Origin: Chrysopilus asiliformis
Lineage: Eukaryota; Arthropoda; Insecta; Diptera; Rhagionidae
DNA: 64,000 nt
Direction: 5' to 3'
NCBI GenBank assembly: GCA_964034945.1
Contig: OZ035962.1
Location: 28,517,530 to 28,581,529, forward strand
Shown: one piece after another, positions 44,068 through 56,275 of the stretch
Numbering within the stretch: position 1 is the stretch's first letter
Layout: each line of letters begins with the position of its first letter
The notes under the pieces: model-generated
The model's input: only the letters and a program-made list of their open reading frames with translations
Told to the model about the DNA's origin: nothing
Database searches by the model: none
Program-made: the position numbers and the translations under genes

Positions 44068-44835
44068 TTTGTAAGTGCACATTTATTTTTGTAGCGCTTG
44101 GAACCAATCGTCGGACACAAAAATAAACTACACCAGAGTGTTTCGGGTGATAAAGATTTTGATTTCCGCATGTCCGTCCGTCTGTCGGTCTGTCCGTCTC
44201 CCTGTCCGTCTCCCTGTCCGTCTCCCAGTCCGTCTGTCTATTCGTCTGTCCGTCTGTCAGTCCATCCATCTGCTTGTCCCTCTGTCTGTCTGTCTGTCTG
44301 TCCGTGCGTCTGTCAGTCCGTGAACACCAGAACTTTCGAAAGAATTGAGCTAGAGACTTCAAATTTTGTGTAGTTGCGTTTCTCCTAAATGGCAAGACTA
44401 AGTTCTTGAATGGGCAGAATTCGCACCATTGCTTCTCCCCCTCTCTCATACAATCGAAACATTTTTTTGCAATTTTCTCGAAAACGGTGAGTCATATTGA
44501 AAAATTTATTAAGGTAAAATGTGTTTAGAATATGATTTTACATAACCAGTCCATATATCAAAATCCAGTTGGACCACTCCTTCCCCCTCCCCCATACATA
44601 TGGAATACTTTTTCGTTGTTTCCGGGAAAACGGTGCACCGTATCAAAAAATTTATAAAGACAAAACGTGTTTAGAATACGATTTTACATAATCGTTCCAT
44701 ACATCAAAATCTAAACGGTCCACTCCTTCTCCCTTCTTTCACACAAATGAATTTTTTTGAATAAAAATTTTGTCCGTTCTCATATAGAGTATTCGACGAT
44801 TGGCATCTGGCAATTGTAGCATTTCTTCGGTTTCA
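44068..44835 (-). repeat. (GTCY)n element, second subfamily, long copy
   Basis: aaactacaccagagtgtttc-gggtgataaagat and tccgcatgtccgtccgtctg match the corresponding part of the INE-1-like copies. A diverged (GTCY)n tract covers 44173-44320. After it a unit of about 146 bp (gaaaacggtg...tttataaagac...ccattacatcaaaatc type) is repeated in tandem (from about 44481 and 44627). Ends gacgattggcatctggcaat-tgtagcatttctt. Confidence 0.6.
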
Positions 44836-46972
44836 AGTCTTTTGTTTTATTTTGTCCAAAATTGATTTGTAAAGAATTCAACATTTGCAAACCCCCAAAA
44901 TTTATTTCCTTCACCGCACTTCGCACCACACATCGGTTTTGCTGTATTTAAACAACCAAAATTTTATCGCACCCTAACACCGTTTGTTGGTTTATCGTAC
45001 ATTGTACGGAATTTATTAAATCAAAACTAGCGAAATGGCAAAATTTTAAATATATTTGGGCGCTTTTCGCATAAATGATAAGATCTGGTTGATGATGACA
45101 TCAACTGCGGGTTTCTTTTCGCCACAACATGGAATCTAAAAATTTAAACCTAAAACAACATAAATGTCTGTTGATCATATTTTTTACACACAAAATCAAA
45201 TAAGACCAAATAAACAAATGTTAGGTTAAGCATTTTCGCGATAAGTGAGGTGCGGTTTTTTTTAAAGTTAAAAGCAACAAACACTTAATAAAACCTTGGA
45301 TAAACTTCGATGTGAATCGGGAAAATAAAAGAAAAAACACCACTTTAAAGCTTTTTCTAGGCGTTTGTTGTGGTACGGAATTTCAATTGCTTTGCTTTGC
45401 TTCTTGTACCTGAACAGCGTAAAGTGTAATCAAAACATCTTTAAAACATTTCAATTTGAATTTCCTTCTAGTTTTTTGACGTAATTCGATTGTGAAGACA
45501 CTGAAATCCGTGTCAAATAAAACCGATGACTTAAGAGGTCTGAATTTATGTACAAATTCGCTTCAAACAGCACTTTGGATTTGCATACGAGTATTTTTTT
45601 TTGAATTTCTGCCTCGCAAAATAAATCGATTCGATTAATTTTAGTAAATTGTTTTTTTTTGTTGCATGAATAAAGTGCGTGTTATTAACCGTTCCAACAT
45701 GCGATTATCACAGTGAGGAAACTTGTTATTATCCTACTTTTATTCGCTATAATTGTCTTATTAAATGCTAGCTAATAGCAGCAAGTCACTAATTCGTTTA
45801 AGTTCGTTTAAGTTCGATTAGTGCGTCTTGTATTATTTATTAAACCCTGTTTACAGATGGATCTATAATTATGAAACCAATTTCAATCGATGTTTGACTA
45901 AAATTACACTACAACGTATACGCGTCAATGTAGTATGAAACGCATTTCAGTTCAATATACCCGAGGATCAATCAAAGAAAGATTCAAATAAAACTCAAGA
46001 TAAACGCCGCGGGCCAAAGTTCAGGTGTTATTTGCAACACCCATCGTGCGAGATGGTTACGATTTTTTGCGTATAGCTGGTTTTTATGTTTTGGCGTATT
46101 TTAAACGTGGTTTTCCTTTTCCGGAAATTTAATTACAGGGAATGTCAAAATTTGTTTTTTGCACCATCAGGTGGGAGAGATTTCGATTAGAGGAGGTTTG
46201 TAATTGGGTTATCGGGAATTGGGGCAATTCTAGCCCGAAAGTAAAATTCTATAGAATTTTTACAAATATCTGGTTTGTTCGTTTGTTTTTTGATAGATTT
46301 GTGGGTCAGTCTGGTTTCGTAAGTATTTTTCTGAATTTATTATCAGAATTTGTTATAATATTTACACATGCACTCTTCGAAAAATTCAGGAATAGTGGGA
46401 AAAAAATTAACACCACTGAAAAGATACCAATATTCGACAACAATTTGACACCGCAGCGCAAATTGCTAAACATATTGTGAGCGTCTACGGCAGGCGTCAG
46501 ATTCACTTTTTTTTCTTTTAAACCAATGGAGAGCAATTGAAGCTGTAATAATAACGACGCCAACGGCGGCGCTGAGATTTAACTCAACTTAAAGAGGGCT
46601 GAAACGGCAAATCTTTAGTTACAAAACCCACATCGAGCAGCGCTACTAAAAATCTACGCAGAATTAGTAATAAAATCCACTACAAGTGGCGCTCCTTTCT
46701 GTCTATGCTCTCATTTGACAGAAAATGACGCCCGCCGTTGACACTTCGACGGCAATAGTCGACGGCAATACGCTCCAATTCTGTTTAGCTCTTAAAGCAT
46801 TTTTTTACATTCTCGTTTAAAGGAGTTAAGAACCCACTTAAACACCGTATTGACCGCATCTTCAGTTTTGACTCGATGTGTTTGGATTTTCTCAATCACC
46901 TCTACCCCCCTAACCACCTACGCTTTAAATTGGTCGACCCATCGACGTGCCGCGATGTCAATTCAAATAAAG
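44836..46972. other. AT-rich non-coding stretch
   Basis: No gene. A short tandem (ttcgtttaagttcgtttaag) at about 45795. 46490-46760 is somewhat higher in GC with repeated 'ggcgctc/gcgctact' words but no coding signal. Confidence 0.4.
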
Positions 46973-47155
46973 GTTTATCCATAAAATACATCACCATCCC
47001 CCCACACACACACACACCGCGATAGTGTGTCGGTAACACTAAATTTCATTAAAAAATCACGAAAAAATTGGTCAAAAATTTGAGAAAAAGGAGGCTTAGG
47101 AGGGGGGGGGGGTATCCAAAAAGCGTGAAATTAGAGTGTCCTATTATATGGACAG
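46973..47155. repeat. MITE, 'TCCATAAAATACGTCAC' family, copy G
   Basis: Left tttatccataaaatacatca, right gtgtcctattatatggacag, C-rich and G-rich halves in the interior (cccccacacacacacac; gaggggggggggg). Confidence 0.55.
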
Positions 47156-47419
47156 CTTTGATGAAATCACGTATTTTCTTGACTAGGGTTTTAATGCAAG
47201 AAAAGCTGTTCCGCCCGAATTAACCGAAATTGCTTTTAAGTAATTTTCTCGAAAACGGTTACTCCTAAATCTCCTTGTCATTTTTTATGAGGATAATATT
47301 GACGATTTTTTATTTTCCTTTCAATAATAATAGAATTTTATTACATTCTGCATCCATTGTGTTGATTAGAAGCAAAATATACTTTTCTGTAATAAAATAA
47401 CTTCATTAGCTGCTGTTTA

Positions 47420-48693
47420 ACACATGGATCCGAGACTAACAATGAAAACAACATTTTTTTTGCCAAATTTTTTTTTATTCATCAATATAATCACCTTTTA
47501 GGGTGATACAATCGTTCCAACGCTTTTCCAATTTTTCAATACCATGTTTATAAAAAAAATTATCTTTCGCTTCAAAATAAGCTTCAGTTTCAGCGATGAC
47601 CTCCTCATTTGAGCCAAATCTTTTTCCCTGGAGCATTTTTTTAAGATCAGCAAAGAGCCAGTAGTCACTGGGGGCTAAATCTGGCGAGTATGGGGGGTGG
47701 GGAAGCAGATGAAAGCCCAATTCGTTCAATTTTGCCATTGTTTTCATCGACTTGTGGCAGGGTGCATTGTCTTGGTGAAAAAGGATTTTTTTTCTCTGCA
47801 TGTGCGGTCGTTTTTTTGCGATTTCCTCCTTCAAACGCACCAGCAAGTCAATATAATAATCACTGTTGATCGATTTACCTTTTTCGAGGTAGTCAATGAA
47901 AATCACGCCATGCGTATCCCAAAAAACTGACGCCATGACTTTGCCAGCTGACTGCTGCGTTTTCGGACGCTTCGGACGGCTTTCGCCAGCTGTGCGCCAC
48001 TCAGATGACTGCCGCTTCGACTCTGGAGTGTAGTGATGTATCCATGTTTCGTCCATGAACACGTAACGACGCAAGAAATCTTTTTTATTGCGAGTAAATA
48101 GCGATAAACAGCTTTCTGAATCATCGACTCGTTGCTGTTTTTGTTCCATCGAAAGCAATCGCGGCACCCACTTGGAAAAAACCTTTTTCATGTTCAATTT
48201 TTCATGAAGGATAGTAAATGCACTTCCATATGATATCTGTGTTATCTCAGCAATCTCACGGAGCTTCACTTTACGATCTTTCATTATAATTTTTGTCACT
48301 TCACTCACATTTTCCGGTGTAACGGCTTCCACAGGTCTACCCGAGCGTTCCGCGTCATTTGTGTCGGTACGACCACGTTTAAACTCGGCAAACCACCGAC
48401 AAATCGTTGCTTTTGATGGACAAGAGTCCGGGTAACATTTTTCAATCCATTGTTTCGCTTGCACGGTGTTTTTACCCATTAAAAAACAATGTTTTATCAG
48501 AACACGAAACTCGGTTTTTTCCATTTTTTAAACAAACTACAAAACGACTTTACTCCAACCTCGATAACTCAGCTGTTTCTGGTCCGATCGACTTAAAATT
48601 TTGACACGTTTCAAGCAAAGGTTAGTACTCTAGAAAGACGTTTACTACGAGCGTCATCTCTGGGTTAGTCTCGGGACTTATTCATCCATGTGT
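47420..48693 (-). mobile_element. mariner transposon, near-complete
   Basis: 1274 bp, flanked by TA (47418-47419, 48694-48695). The terminal repeat reads ACACATGGATGAATAAGTCC then CGAGACTAACCC at the 5' end of the transposase strand. At the other end the block gaataagtcc is missing, leaving ACACATGGATCCGAGACTAAC. Inside is one full-length transposase. Length and TA duplication are those of mariner. Confidence 0.9.
47475..48524 (-). CDS. mariner transposase, full length
   Basis: 349 aa without interruption; family length is about 345-350. N-terminal helix-turn-helix DNA-binding half (KNTVQAKQWIEKCYPDS ... ATICRWFAEFKRGR). Linker motif WVPRLL (119-124) stands where the family has WVPHxL. Catalytic DD34D triad: Asp158 in FMDETW, Asp252 in HQDNAPCH, Asp287 in SPDLAPSDYWLF, with 34 residues between the last two. 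It would cut and paste the element at TA sites. The start ATG (48524) is 170 bp inside the terminal repeat, as usual. All recognisable key residues are present, but one terminal repeat is damaged, so the source could be active in trans yet this copy may move poorly. Confidence 0.93.
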   Translation of the reverse strand: MEKTEFRVLIKHCFLMGKNTVQAKQWIEKCYPDSCPSKATICRWFAEFKRGRTDTNDAERSGRPVEAVTPENVSEVTKIIMKDRKVKLREIAEITQISYGSAFTILHEKLNMKKVFSKWVPRLLSMEQKQQRVDDSESCLSLFTRNKKDFLRRYVFMDETWIHHYTPESKRQSSEWRTAGESRPKRPKTQQSAGKVMASVFWDTHGVIFIDYLEKGKSINSDYYIDLLVRLKEEIAKKRPHMQRKKILFHQDNAPCHKSMKTMAKLNELGFHLLPHPPYSPDLAPSDYWLFADLKKMLQGKRFGSNEEVIAETEAYFEAKDNFFYKHGIEKLEKRWNDCITLKGDYIDE

Positions 48694-48695
48694 TA

Positions 48696-50023
48696 TATAC
48701 TCGGATTTTAATTAGGGAATTCCTTAATCCGAGGGCTTACACTATTTTATTTAGTATTATTAAAATAAAATAAGTTAAAATCATAGTTTTAAAAACATCT
48801 CCGGCTTCTTATTTCTGACTCAAACTATATAGAAATTATTGTATCATAAATTACCAAACTTAATGTTAATTTTAATCTGTAAATTCTTACATTTATTTTC
48901 ATTTTTAATTCCAGTAATCTAACATTATACAAAATATTTACACATTTCCAACTAATTCCGAAATATCTTTTTCTCTATTTTAAATTTCAGATTTTCAGAA
49001 TTTTCATCTGTCGGAAAATCTCGCATCGTCGCACTTGGTAAGTAGTCCTTCAAACGATGAAATTCCTTTAGATTGAAAGTATGAGCCGTCGAAGAGCACG
49101 ATTTGAATGAAAAATTTTACATTTTAGAAAGATTTTATAAATTCATCGTTATATGGGTATGGGTACTTGTTTGTAGCTCTCAGCCATGCATCGAAGTGCA
49201 TTCTAAATTCTAAATTTAGTTGAATTTCATAGCCAAATGTCGTTTTCCATTTTGAAGTCATGCACATGAGGCACAATAATATTCCAAAAACCGACCTTTC
49301 TTTGGGGATTTATTTTTAGTTTCGCTTGAGTTTTTAGTGCGGGGTTCTTTCATTTAAGGGTCGCCAGCAGTTATGCGGCCGGAGAAAATTTAAAGACTGA
49401 AATTTCCTCTTTTTAGGAAGATTTTTCCACCGAAAAGGTCGTTCTATTAATTTATATTCGACTAAAGCGGGCTGTGTTGAGTTGATGATTATCTTTTTCT
49501 AGTTTAAGTATTTAGCTTGAGTGGTGGAAATTTAGATGGTTCTCAATCGAGGGAAAATTGTTAAAAGTGGTCATTTAGACGTTGAAATGACGATTTATTT
49601 GGGGTTCTCTTTAATTTTTGGAACATAATTTAATTTTTATAACGAAGTGCATGAGTAAAGGTGCCGCTCCACATGAGAGTAAATGCCGGCGAGAACCTCT
49701 CGATAGCAGCTACTCGCAAATGGACACGTCTCTGAGAGTCGCTCGCAGAAACTCGCAAAAACTCGAAATTAACTCTCAAACAACCTCCTGCGAGGGATAT
49801 GCCTTTTAAGTCAAAGTTCCATTTAAAATCTTGAAAAGTAGGGGTTAATTGGGGAAAAGCACCCCACTTGCGATCTAGGGGCCTTCACTTATCCCCAACT
49901 TATTTTTTTAGAATAAATATCGAAAGCTACTGCTTGGGGCTAACAATGCCAACAGTTTAGACTGATATTCCGATATCTTACAAATGGTGAAATTTCTTAA
50001 GAAACATTAGAGGTTGTGGCAAA
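48696..50023. other. AT-rich non-coding stretch
   Basis: No gene. 49640-49800 has repeated actcgcaaa/actctca words and slightly higher GC; its meaning is unknown. Confidence 0.4.
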
Positions 50024-50284
50024 CAGGGCTGTGGAGTCGGTGGCTTAGCCTTCGACTCGGATTCCTACTCTTGAAATTTTAGAATATCCGACTCCGACTA
50101 AAAAATCATTAAATCACCTCAAAACCCCAAATCAAACATTGCTTTTGATTGCAAAATATTGAGGTTTGACTTAATTAGACGGACAACATTCTCTAGCGGC
50201 AATGGAGGTAAAATAAGTAGTTCTGAGTCGGATTCGATAACTTTTCTCCGACTCCGACTCTTCAACTCCGACTTCATAGCCTTG
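50024..50284. mobile_element. hAT-like MITE (CAGGGCTGTGGAGTCGG)
   Basis: Left CAGGGCTGTGGAGTCGG and right CCGACTTCATAGCCTTG are imperfect inverted repeats. The interior carries several actccgact / agtcgga words. Flanks gtggcaaa and ttggtaat resemble a decayed 8-bp duplication. 261 bp. Confidence 0.6.
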
Positions 50285-51430
50285 TTGGTAATTCCGTAAT
50301 TACAAAATAACGAGAAATCCTTGAAGAGCCATGTAGCCCCATTGTCCCCTATTTCTATTTGAATATCAAATTTTACGAGTAAATTCAGTCCGATTGAGTT
50401 ATTCACAAAACGAACCAATTTAAAACAGTTCACATCTAAAATAGCATAAACCAGAAATGTTCAAACGAATAGCTATTAAATATTTTAACTAAATGTGACA
50501 TTACCCCAGAAAAGAAAGACCCAATGGACGATTAATAAACCAGTAAAACTGAAATATGTAACGATCGAGTCTAAGAAATGCTGATAATTTACGTATAAAG
50601 TCAAAAGACACATGAATTGAAATTCTGTCACATCTGTAATCGTAATCGTGTTGCTCCTGGACAAGAAAACCTGTCCAATTTCAATTCTAATTCTAAAATC
50701 GATTCCGTACGTTCCGATCAACAAAATCGCCGAATGCATGCGATATCGATTAATGTTTGAAACCAGTTAGGAAATCATGCGAATTGCATTTCATTGGCCA
50801 CAGAAAACATTAAAATATACTTCGATATAGAGTTGTAGGTACCTACCATGAAATACTCCCAATGCGACGACCATTTGGATGAATACGCATAGCTTGATCT
50901 TTCATATAGAAGTCTAATTAAATATGCGCCAAAAGGTGGACTTGTGCGGGACTCGATAGCACTTCTCATTGAAATTCATGTTGCCCGATTTTATGTCAAT
51001 TAAACGAATCAATAAATTCTAAATGCTAGATTAATTGAATGTATTTGAAAATATGTAAGCTCAACATTGTTACTGATTCATTGATAAAAAACCCTTCATA
51101 GACACTGCGAATGGTCGACCGATGCTATAAAAATTACCTGCAAATAATAAAAAAAGGTTTTCTTGTACACATTAAGGTTCAACGATTATTATTTCAAAGA
51201 GTCGTACACGGGGTTAAGTTGTTGAAAATACCTGAGACTTTGCCAAAGTTGTTCCATAATCGGTAACGTTCAGGTTTAATTATTTGTGATCATAATATTT
51301 TCACATTTCTATAAGTTGTAACGTTTTGCCGTACATTTGATTAATGGCACTTTGGTTGATAAAAATAAATTGTCTTCGACTGCAAGGTATTTATTAAAAA
51401 TGTTTTTTTTGTTCAAAATCTACTAAAAAT
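50285..51430. other. Non-coding stretch
   Basis: Minus-strand frames (50485-50739, 50775-50969) are under 90 codons and show no motif or splice structure. Confidence 0.4.
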
Positions 51431-51662
51431 ACAGGCCGACGTAAAAAATGGTTATGATTTGGATAATTTGGTATCGCTGATTCCAAATTTGGCAGTGATT
51501 TGGCTGGGCGAGCTCTAGTTTTGAGTAATGCAAGGTGGTTGATAAATTGGTTCATACAATTTTGGGTCTTTATAGCTAACCCTCAGTAGTACAAAAACTA
51601 GAGCTGACCCAGCCAAACCACTGCTGGATTCGGAATCAGCGATACAAAATGGGTGTCAGCCT
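51431..51662. repeat. Foldback element, family of 9047-9402
   Basis: gtatcgctgattccaaattt-ggcagtgatttggctggg...ctctagttttg pairs with aaaactagagctgacccagc-caaaccactgctggattcgg-aatcagcgatac. Confidence 0.7.
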
Positions 51663-52120
51663 GTGTAATCGCATGCAGTTGTAAATAAAATATACCTGTC
51701 GGTGCCGAGTTAAAGTTTTGCTTGCTAAAATCTACAAAATACATAAAAAAATCCAAACAAAACTTTAAAACTTTTGAGGGGAAAAGATAACGGTATCTTT
51801 CCAGGACTCTCTGTTTCGAAATTCCATTAGAATCGTGATCAGCAACCCCAAAAACCCCCGAGAGAAATTTTCCAGTCTTCTGACGACCATAATTTGTGCT
51901 AAAATCAATGTTTTGAAGAAATCTTCTTCCCTCTTTTACCTCGTTCCCTTTCCATCACCAACATTGACAATCTTCGAACTGATTTCAAGTTTATAATCCG
52001 GAGACCTTCATCAGATGCAGCTTACGAAATTTTTGGGACTAAAAACATTAACAGGATATTTTTCGCACGATTTTCTTTGGACATTTATAGTAACTAGAAC
52101 AAAATTTTTCTGTTAGATTT
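51663..52120. other. Non-coding stretch
   Basis: Nothing recognised. Confidence 0.4.
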
Positions 52121-52905
52121 TTACTTTCCTCCTCTATAGAGGGAAAGTATTATATTCATGACGCAGACCGACTCGAGAACGGGGGGAGGTAGAAAATTTA
52201 TGATGAGCACAAAATCCGTTTCAGGTAAAATTAGGAGGGTGTCCGTATACCTGTCTGCATGTCTGGCTGCCGATCTGTCTGCGTGCCTGTCGGTCTGTTT
52301 GGTGTACGTATCTTAAATAACTTGAGAATGCGTTGACCTAGCCGCTTGAAATTTTTCTAAATAAGTTTTACGGAAATCGTATTTTTCTATCAACTTTTGG
52401 AAAAGTAACGGTAGCTATAACGGGTACCTTCCATACAATTCTTTTGAAAAAATACCATTTTTTTAATCTTATGTGCTTTTGGGAAAAATCGAAACTTCTG
52501 TGCTTTTGGGAAAAATTGAACATAATTTAAAGGATATAAAAAATGGCTCTAACTGTTCTCAAGATATTTGAAAAAAAAATTAGTTTTTTGAAGATCTCTC
52601 GACTAAATTTTTAAAATTTTCTAAAGAACTAAAATTTTCTAAATTTTTTGCTTTGGCAATTTATACGTATTTCTGACGGTTCTCAACATATTTCTCGGTT
52701 TTTTGGAAATCTCTCGAAAACTATGCGCTATTATAAAAAAATCATATAATTGGATTCAAAGGAAATAAAATTTCTTGCATTTTTTCCTTCAACGGTTTTT
52801 ACGTATTTTTAACGGTTCTCAAGATATTTGAAAAAATATTTTTTTGAAAATATTTTTCCGAAACTAAATATTGCAGTGGAAAGTTTTGTGTTGATCACAA
52901 CTGAT
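52121..52905 (+). repeat. ACTTTCC-hairpin repeat, copy 2
   Basis: Starts with hairpin ACTTTCC (52123-52129) / GGAAAGT (52142-52148), followed by ttcatgacgcagaccg, a decayed GTCY tract (about 52250-52302), repeated aacggttctcaagatatttg words, and the end ttttgtgttgatcacaactg. Same plan (hairpin, spacer, GTCY tract) as the INE-1-like family but unrelated in sequence. 785 bp, non-coding. Confidence 0.65.
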
Positions 52906-53202
52906 TTTTTTTTACTAATTTTTGTTTGATCTACAATCTAAATTCTGTAAAATTGAAAAAAAGTGGCAAGCAAAAAGCAGTACCGAAAATCACCCCACAA
53001 AAAGAATTTCACACGAATTCATCATCATCTCAATGAGATTCACCTGCCCCGCTAGACTGGAGCGTGTCTAAAATTCTAATTTCTTCTCTCGTTCGGGTCA
53101 ACATTTCTAAAATTTCTCAAGTTTATTGAATTCTAATGTAAATATTTTGGACTTTAGCTTTTCTATCTCATCATACTATACCCAGGTATTATTCGTGCTA
53201 GA

Positions 53203-53496
53203 ATGCCATTACAGGTGTTAGATGCCAACATCACAATCTGCGAACCGTCCACGTCAATTCAAACATGCGGCCGCGGTGCCAGATTGGAGCTCCACACCTC
53301 CCAAGTCATTGATCGACTGTCGAAACTGTCGAAGAAAAATCAACATCGAATAGCCAAAAAATTAGTAGAGAATGAATTTTGGGGGCTGAAATTTACTCTC
53401 ATTCAGGAAGTCGATTACCTGTGCTTTGCCCAAACCATTTATTCTATATTTGAGCATGATTTGTATTTTATTTTATTTTTTTTGTTATGCTTTTAG
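53203..53496 (+). CDS. Candidate coding exon, unknown
   Basis: After a possible acceptor (gccattacag|gtgttag) a plus-strand frame reads VLDANITICEPSTSIQTCGR ... IDRLSKLSKKNQHRIAKKLV, with GC and CpG content clearly above the surroundings over about 53215-53390. No family is recognised and no good donor follows in frame; the last ~35 codons are AT-rich and hydrophobic and look non-coding. It may be an exon of an unseen gene, a pseudogene or chance. Confidence 0.25.
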   Translation: MPLQVLDANITICEPSTSIQTCGRGARLELHTSQVIDRLSKLSKKNQHRIAKKLVENEFWGLKFTLIQEVDYLCFAQTIYSIFEHDLYFILFFLLCF

Positions 53497-55123
53497 CATA
53501 GAACCACGATTTGAAAAATGATTGGTGGTCGGTTAGGGGGTTTTTTGGTTGTTTGAGACGCCTTAAACGGCTTCTGACACTTGGCCGAGAGTTTGCAATG
53601 CAAATCACAATCTTATCCCATCGCCGATGTAATAAATGTTTTAATCGTATGCTCATATATGTTACGATTATCATAATAATGATCCAACATAAACGTGTTG
53701 ATGACAATCGAGGTGACTATTTTGCCGGTATCTGATGAATTATTTCATATTTGTTGTATACGGTATGAAAATTTACATAAATTCAATTTGTTCAATTATG
53801 CTTCCGTCGTATTCAATTAACGTAGCTATGCAAATAGAGTTTTTTTTTTAGATTCATGCATAATATTATTTAATTTTGAGTTTTTAGTATTTTTATGGGC
53901 AGTCGTTAAGCTTTAATGGATCCTTTTTGGGATATTTTTGACGGCAATAAATTTTATTTTTTAGCTGTTTATTAGATCTTTTCTGCAAGGACGTGAATCG
54001 ACGATTTCACGTGGTCGTCAATGGGCCAGAAAATTGATTAGGAAATTTTTTAGATTAAGAAATTCTACGCAAGAAAAATCGTTAATTAGAAAATTTAGAA
54101 ATATTTGAACTTTTGATGGAGTACGTAACCCAGGGCGGGGAGAGGTGTAGAGGGACCGACCGCCCTAAACATGCAATGATAGGAAATCACAAAAAAATTG
54201 TCTCGCAATTGAGAGGTTGTGAGCCTAGTTTTTTTTTCGTAATTTTCTCTAATTAAAATAATTAAAAACAGTAATTTATAAGATTGTTTGAAAACGATTT
54301 CTTTTTTTGAGATATTCCAAGGCGATTGACATGAAAATCCAAATTCTGGTATGTTTGTTACGGCAAAACTCGAAAACTAGTGAATGGACTTTTTTGAATG
54401 TTTAAAACCAAGTTGAGGGTACTGAGGATTGTGACATAGGCCATTAATGATTTCATTCGGAAACGAAAAGGGCTTTGGTAATTTGTATGGTTCATTTTTT
54501 TCGCATATTTCAACACAAAAATTATCCATAAATAAAATACATCACGCTAATTTTCGGCATTTGGAACCTTCTCCCCTTCGGCACGCTATTTTTTGTCATC
54601 ACACTATAGTTAAAAATAAGTTTAAATAAAATGCGAAAGCCGATCACCTGAGGTAGTTTGCCTGGGAATTCCCTCGATTTTTAAGCGGCAACACAAGAAC
54701 TTGACAGTTGGCAATTTAAATTAAATAAAAAATTCGAAGAAATTTCAATTTGTTTTCGCGTGAATTTTAAAGTTTGAGCGCTTAAAAAATTTGAATTAAG
54801 TAAAAAAGGTTATTAATGCTTGTTTTGTATAAAAAACAAAATTTTATGTTTGAATTCGACCCACAACCAATAAAAAATGTGTTGTTAAATAGTATGGTTG
54901 CCAGAATACTTACAATTTCCCGCATAAACCTGGATAGTTCTAAACCCACGAAATATCAGATTGCTAATTCTGGACGGGCTCAGAACATATCTAATCTTAT
55001 TTTATATGATCTTATTTTGTTTCAAAATCACCAAAGTTCCCTAAAAGTCACCCAGTTCGGAAATGGATAGGCACTCATTCATGCGGCAACACTGGTGAAT
55101 AGTTCGCGATTATAAAATAAGTA
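53497..55123. other. Non-coding stretch with MITE fragment at 54520-54615
   Basis: ttatccataaataaaataca-tcacgctaattttcggca near 54520 is a left end of the TCCATAAAATACGTCAC family; the right end is lost. Otherwise AT-rich with no gene. Confidence 0.4.
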
Positions 55124-55263
55124 GAGTCCGGCCGATAGATTAATTGGCTTCGGCCACCTTGGGCCAAAAATCACACCTTCAAAAGATTCGCCAAACTTCG
55201 GCCGAATGTTAAGAAAAAGGTCGAGGTTCGCCTTCGGCGAAAAATTGACCTTAGGTCGGACTC
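55124..55263. repeat. MITE with GAGTCCGGCC ends, rich in 'cttcggcc'
   Basis: Ends GAGTCCGGCC and GGTCGGACTC are inverted. The interior has many cttcggc/gccgaa words. A stretch at 56082-56137 is the reverse complement of its 55188-55245 part (aagaaaaaggtc-aggttcg). Confidence 0.6.
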
Positions 55264-55734
55264 ACAGAACTATATAACATAGAACAACTGTCACCATACA
55301 AAGCTCTGCTGAAGAATGGTCCCAAAAGTATTTCCCTCTTTATCGTACTTGAACGCATCCACTGAACTGTTTAAGGTCGCGAAATTCAAATTTAGTTTGC
55401 CGCGAAATTCAAATTTCACAAGTTTGAGACTAACTTTAGGCGCAAACAAATAACTTTAGGCGCCAACACCATTCCGAAAGTCTATTTTCCTTTGACAGCT
55501 CACGGTTTAAACGAGAGGACTATATTTATTTTCATGCGGTTATCTTGCTCTTACTTGACTCGTTTTGATTCACTGAACTGTATTGAAATGGGACCATTTG
55601 AGACAGCAAATCGAGCGATCTAGTATATCTATGGTCGGACTATAAAAATAAGAAATTAAAAAAAATAAAAGAAGCTATAAAAATAAAAAAATTCTGAAAT
55701 TTATTCCTGAAAGACCCCCGAACTCGAATTTTTC

Positions 55735-56275
55735 ATACAAAACCGCCGGGAATCAATTCCAATTTTGATAACTTTTGCTAAGTCAAATTCACTGCGATTG
55801 ATAAATAAAATTCGCGGAATAAATTCTGAAGAAAACTCGTGGAGAAATTCAAGAAAAAATCGCAGGTGTCTAATTTCTAAGGCCCGGTTTACATTTGCGA
55901 TTTTTTTTTTAATTTCTCCACGCATTTTATTCAAAATTTATTTAGCGAATATTATTAATCTATCGCAGATCAAATTCACTTAGCAAAAGTGGTCAAAATT
56001 TGAATTTATCCCGGCGATTTTGTATAAAATAATTTCAGCAGAGATTTTTTCCGGAAGAAATCTTATTTTTATCTTATTTTCGTCGAAGCCGAACCTTGAC
56101 CTTTTTCTTAACCTTCGGCCAAAGTTTGGCCGAACGTATGATTCTGGTGTTTTTCAGGAATAAATTTCAGGATTTTGCGTCGTAGTGTAAACGGTTGTGC
56201 AACATGAATTTAGTGTCGAAGAATAAAATTCGTGGAATAAAGGGTCAGATGTAAACGACGCCTAAGGGATTGTTT
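55735..56275. repeat. Foldback element, family of 7071-7400
   Basis: Arms about 55735-55865 and 55905-56030 pair (atacaaaaccgccgggaatc with gatttatcccggcgattttgt-type sequence; aacttttgctaagt with acttagcaaaagt). 56160-56275 carries the outer sequence of the 7-kb element in inverted orientation (cgtcgtagtgtaaacg; gtcagatgtaaacgacgcc). Part of the FB-like family; contains the GAGTCCG-derived stretch 56082-56137. Confidence 0.6.
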
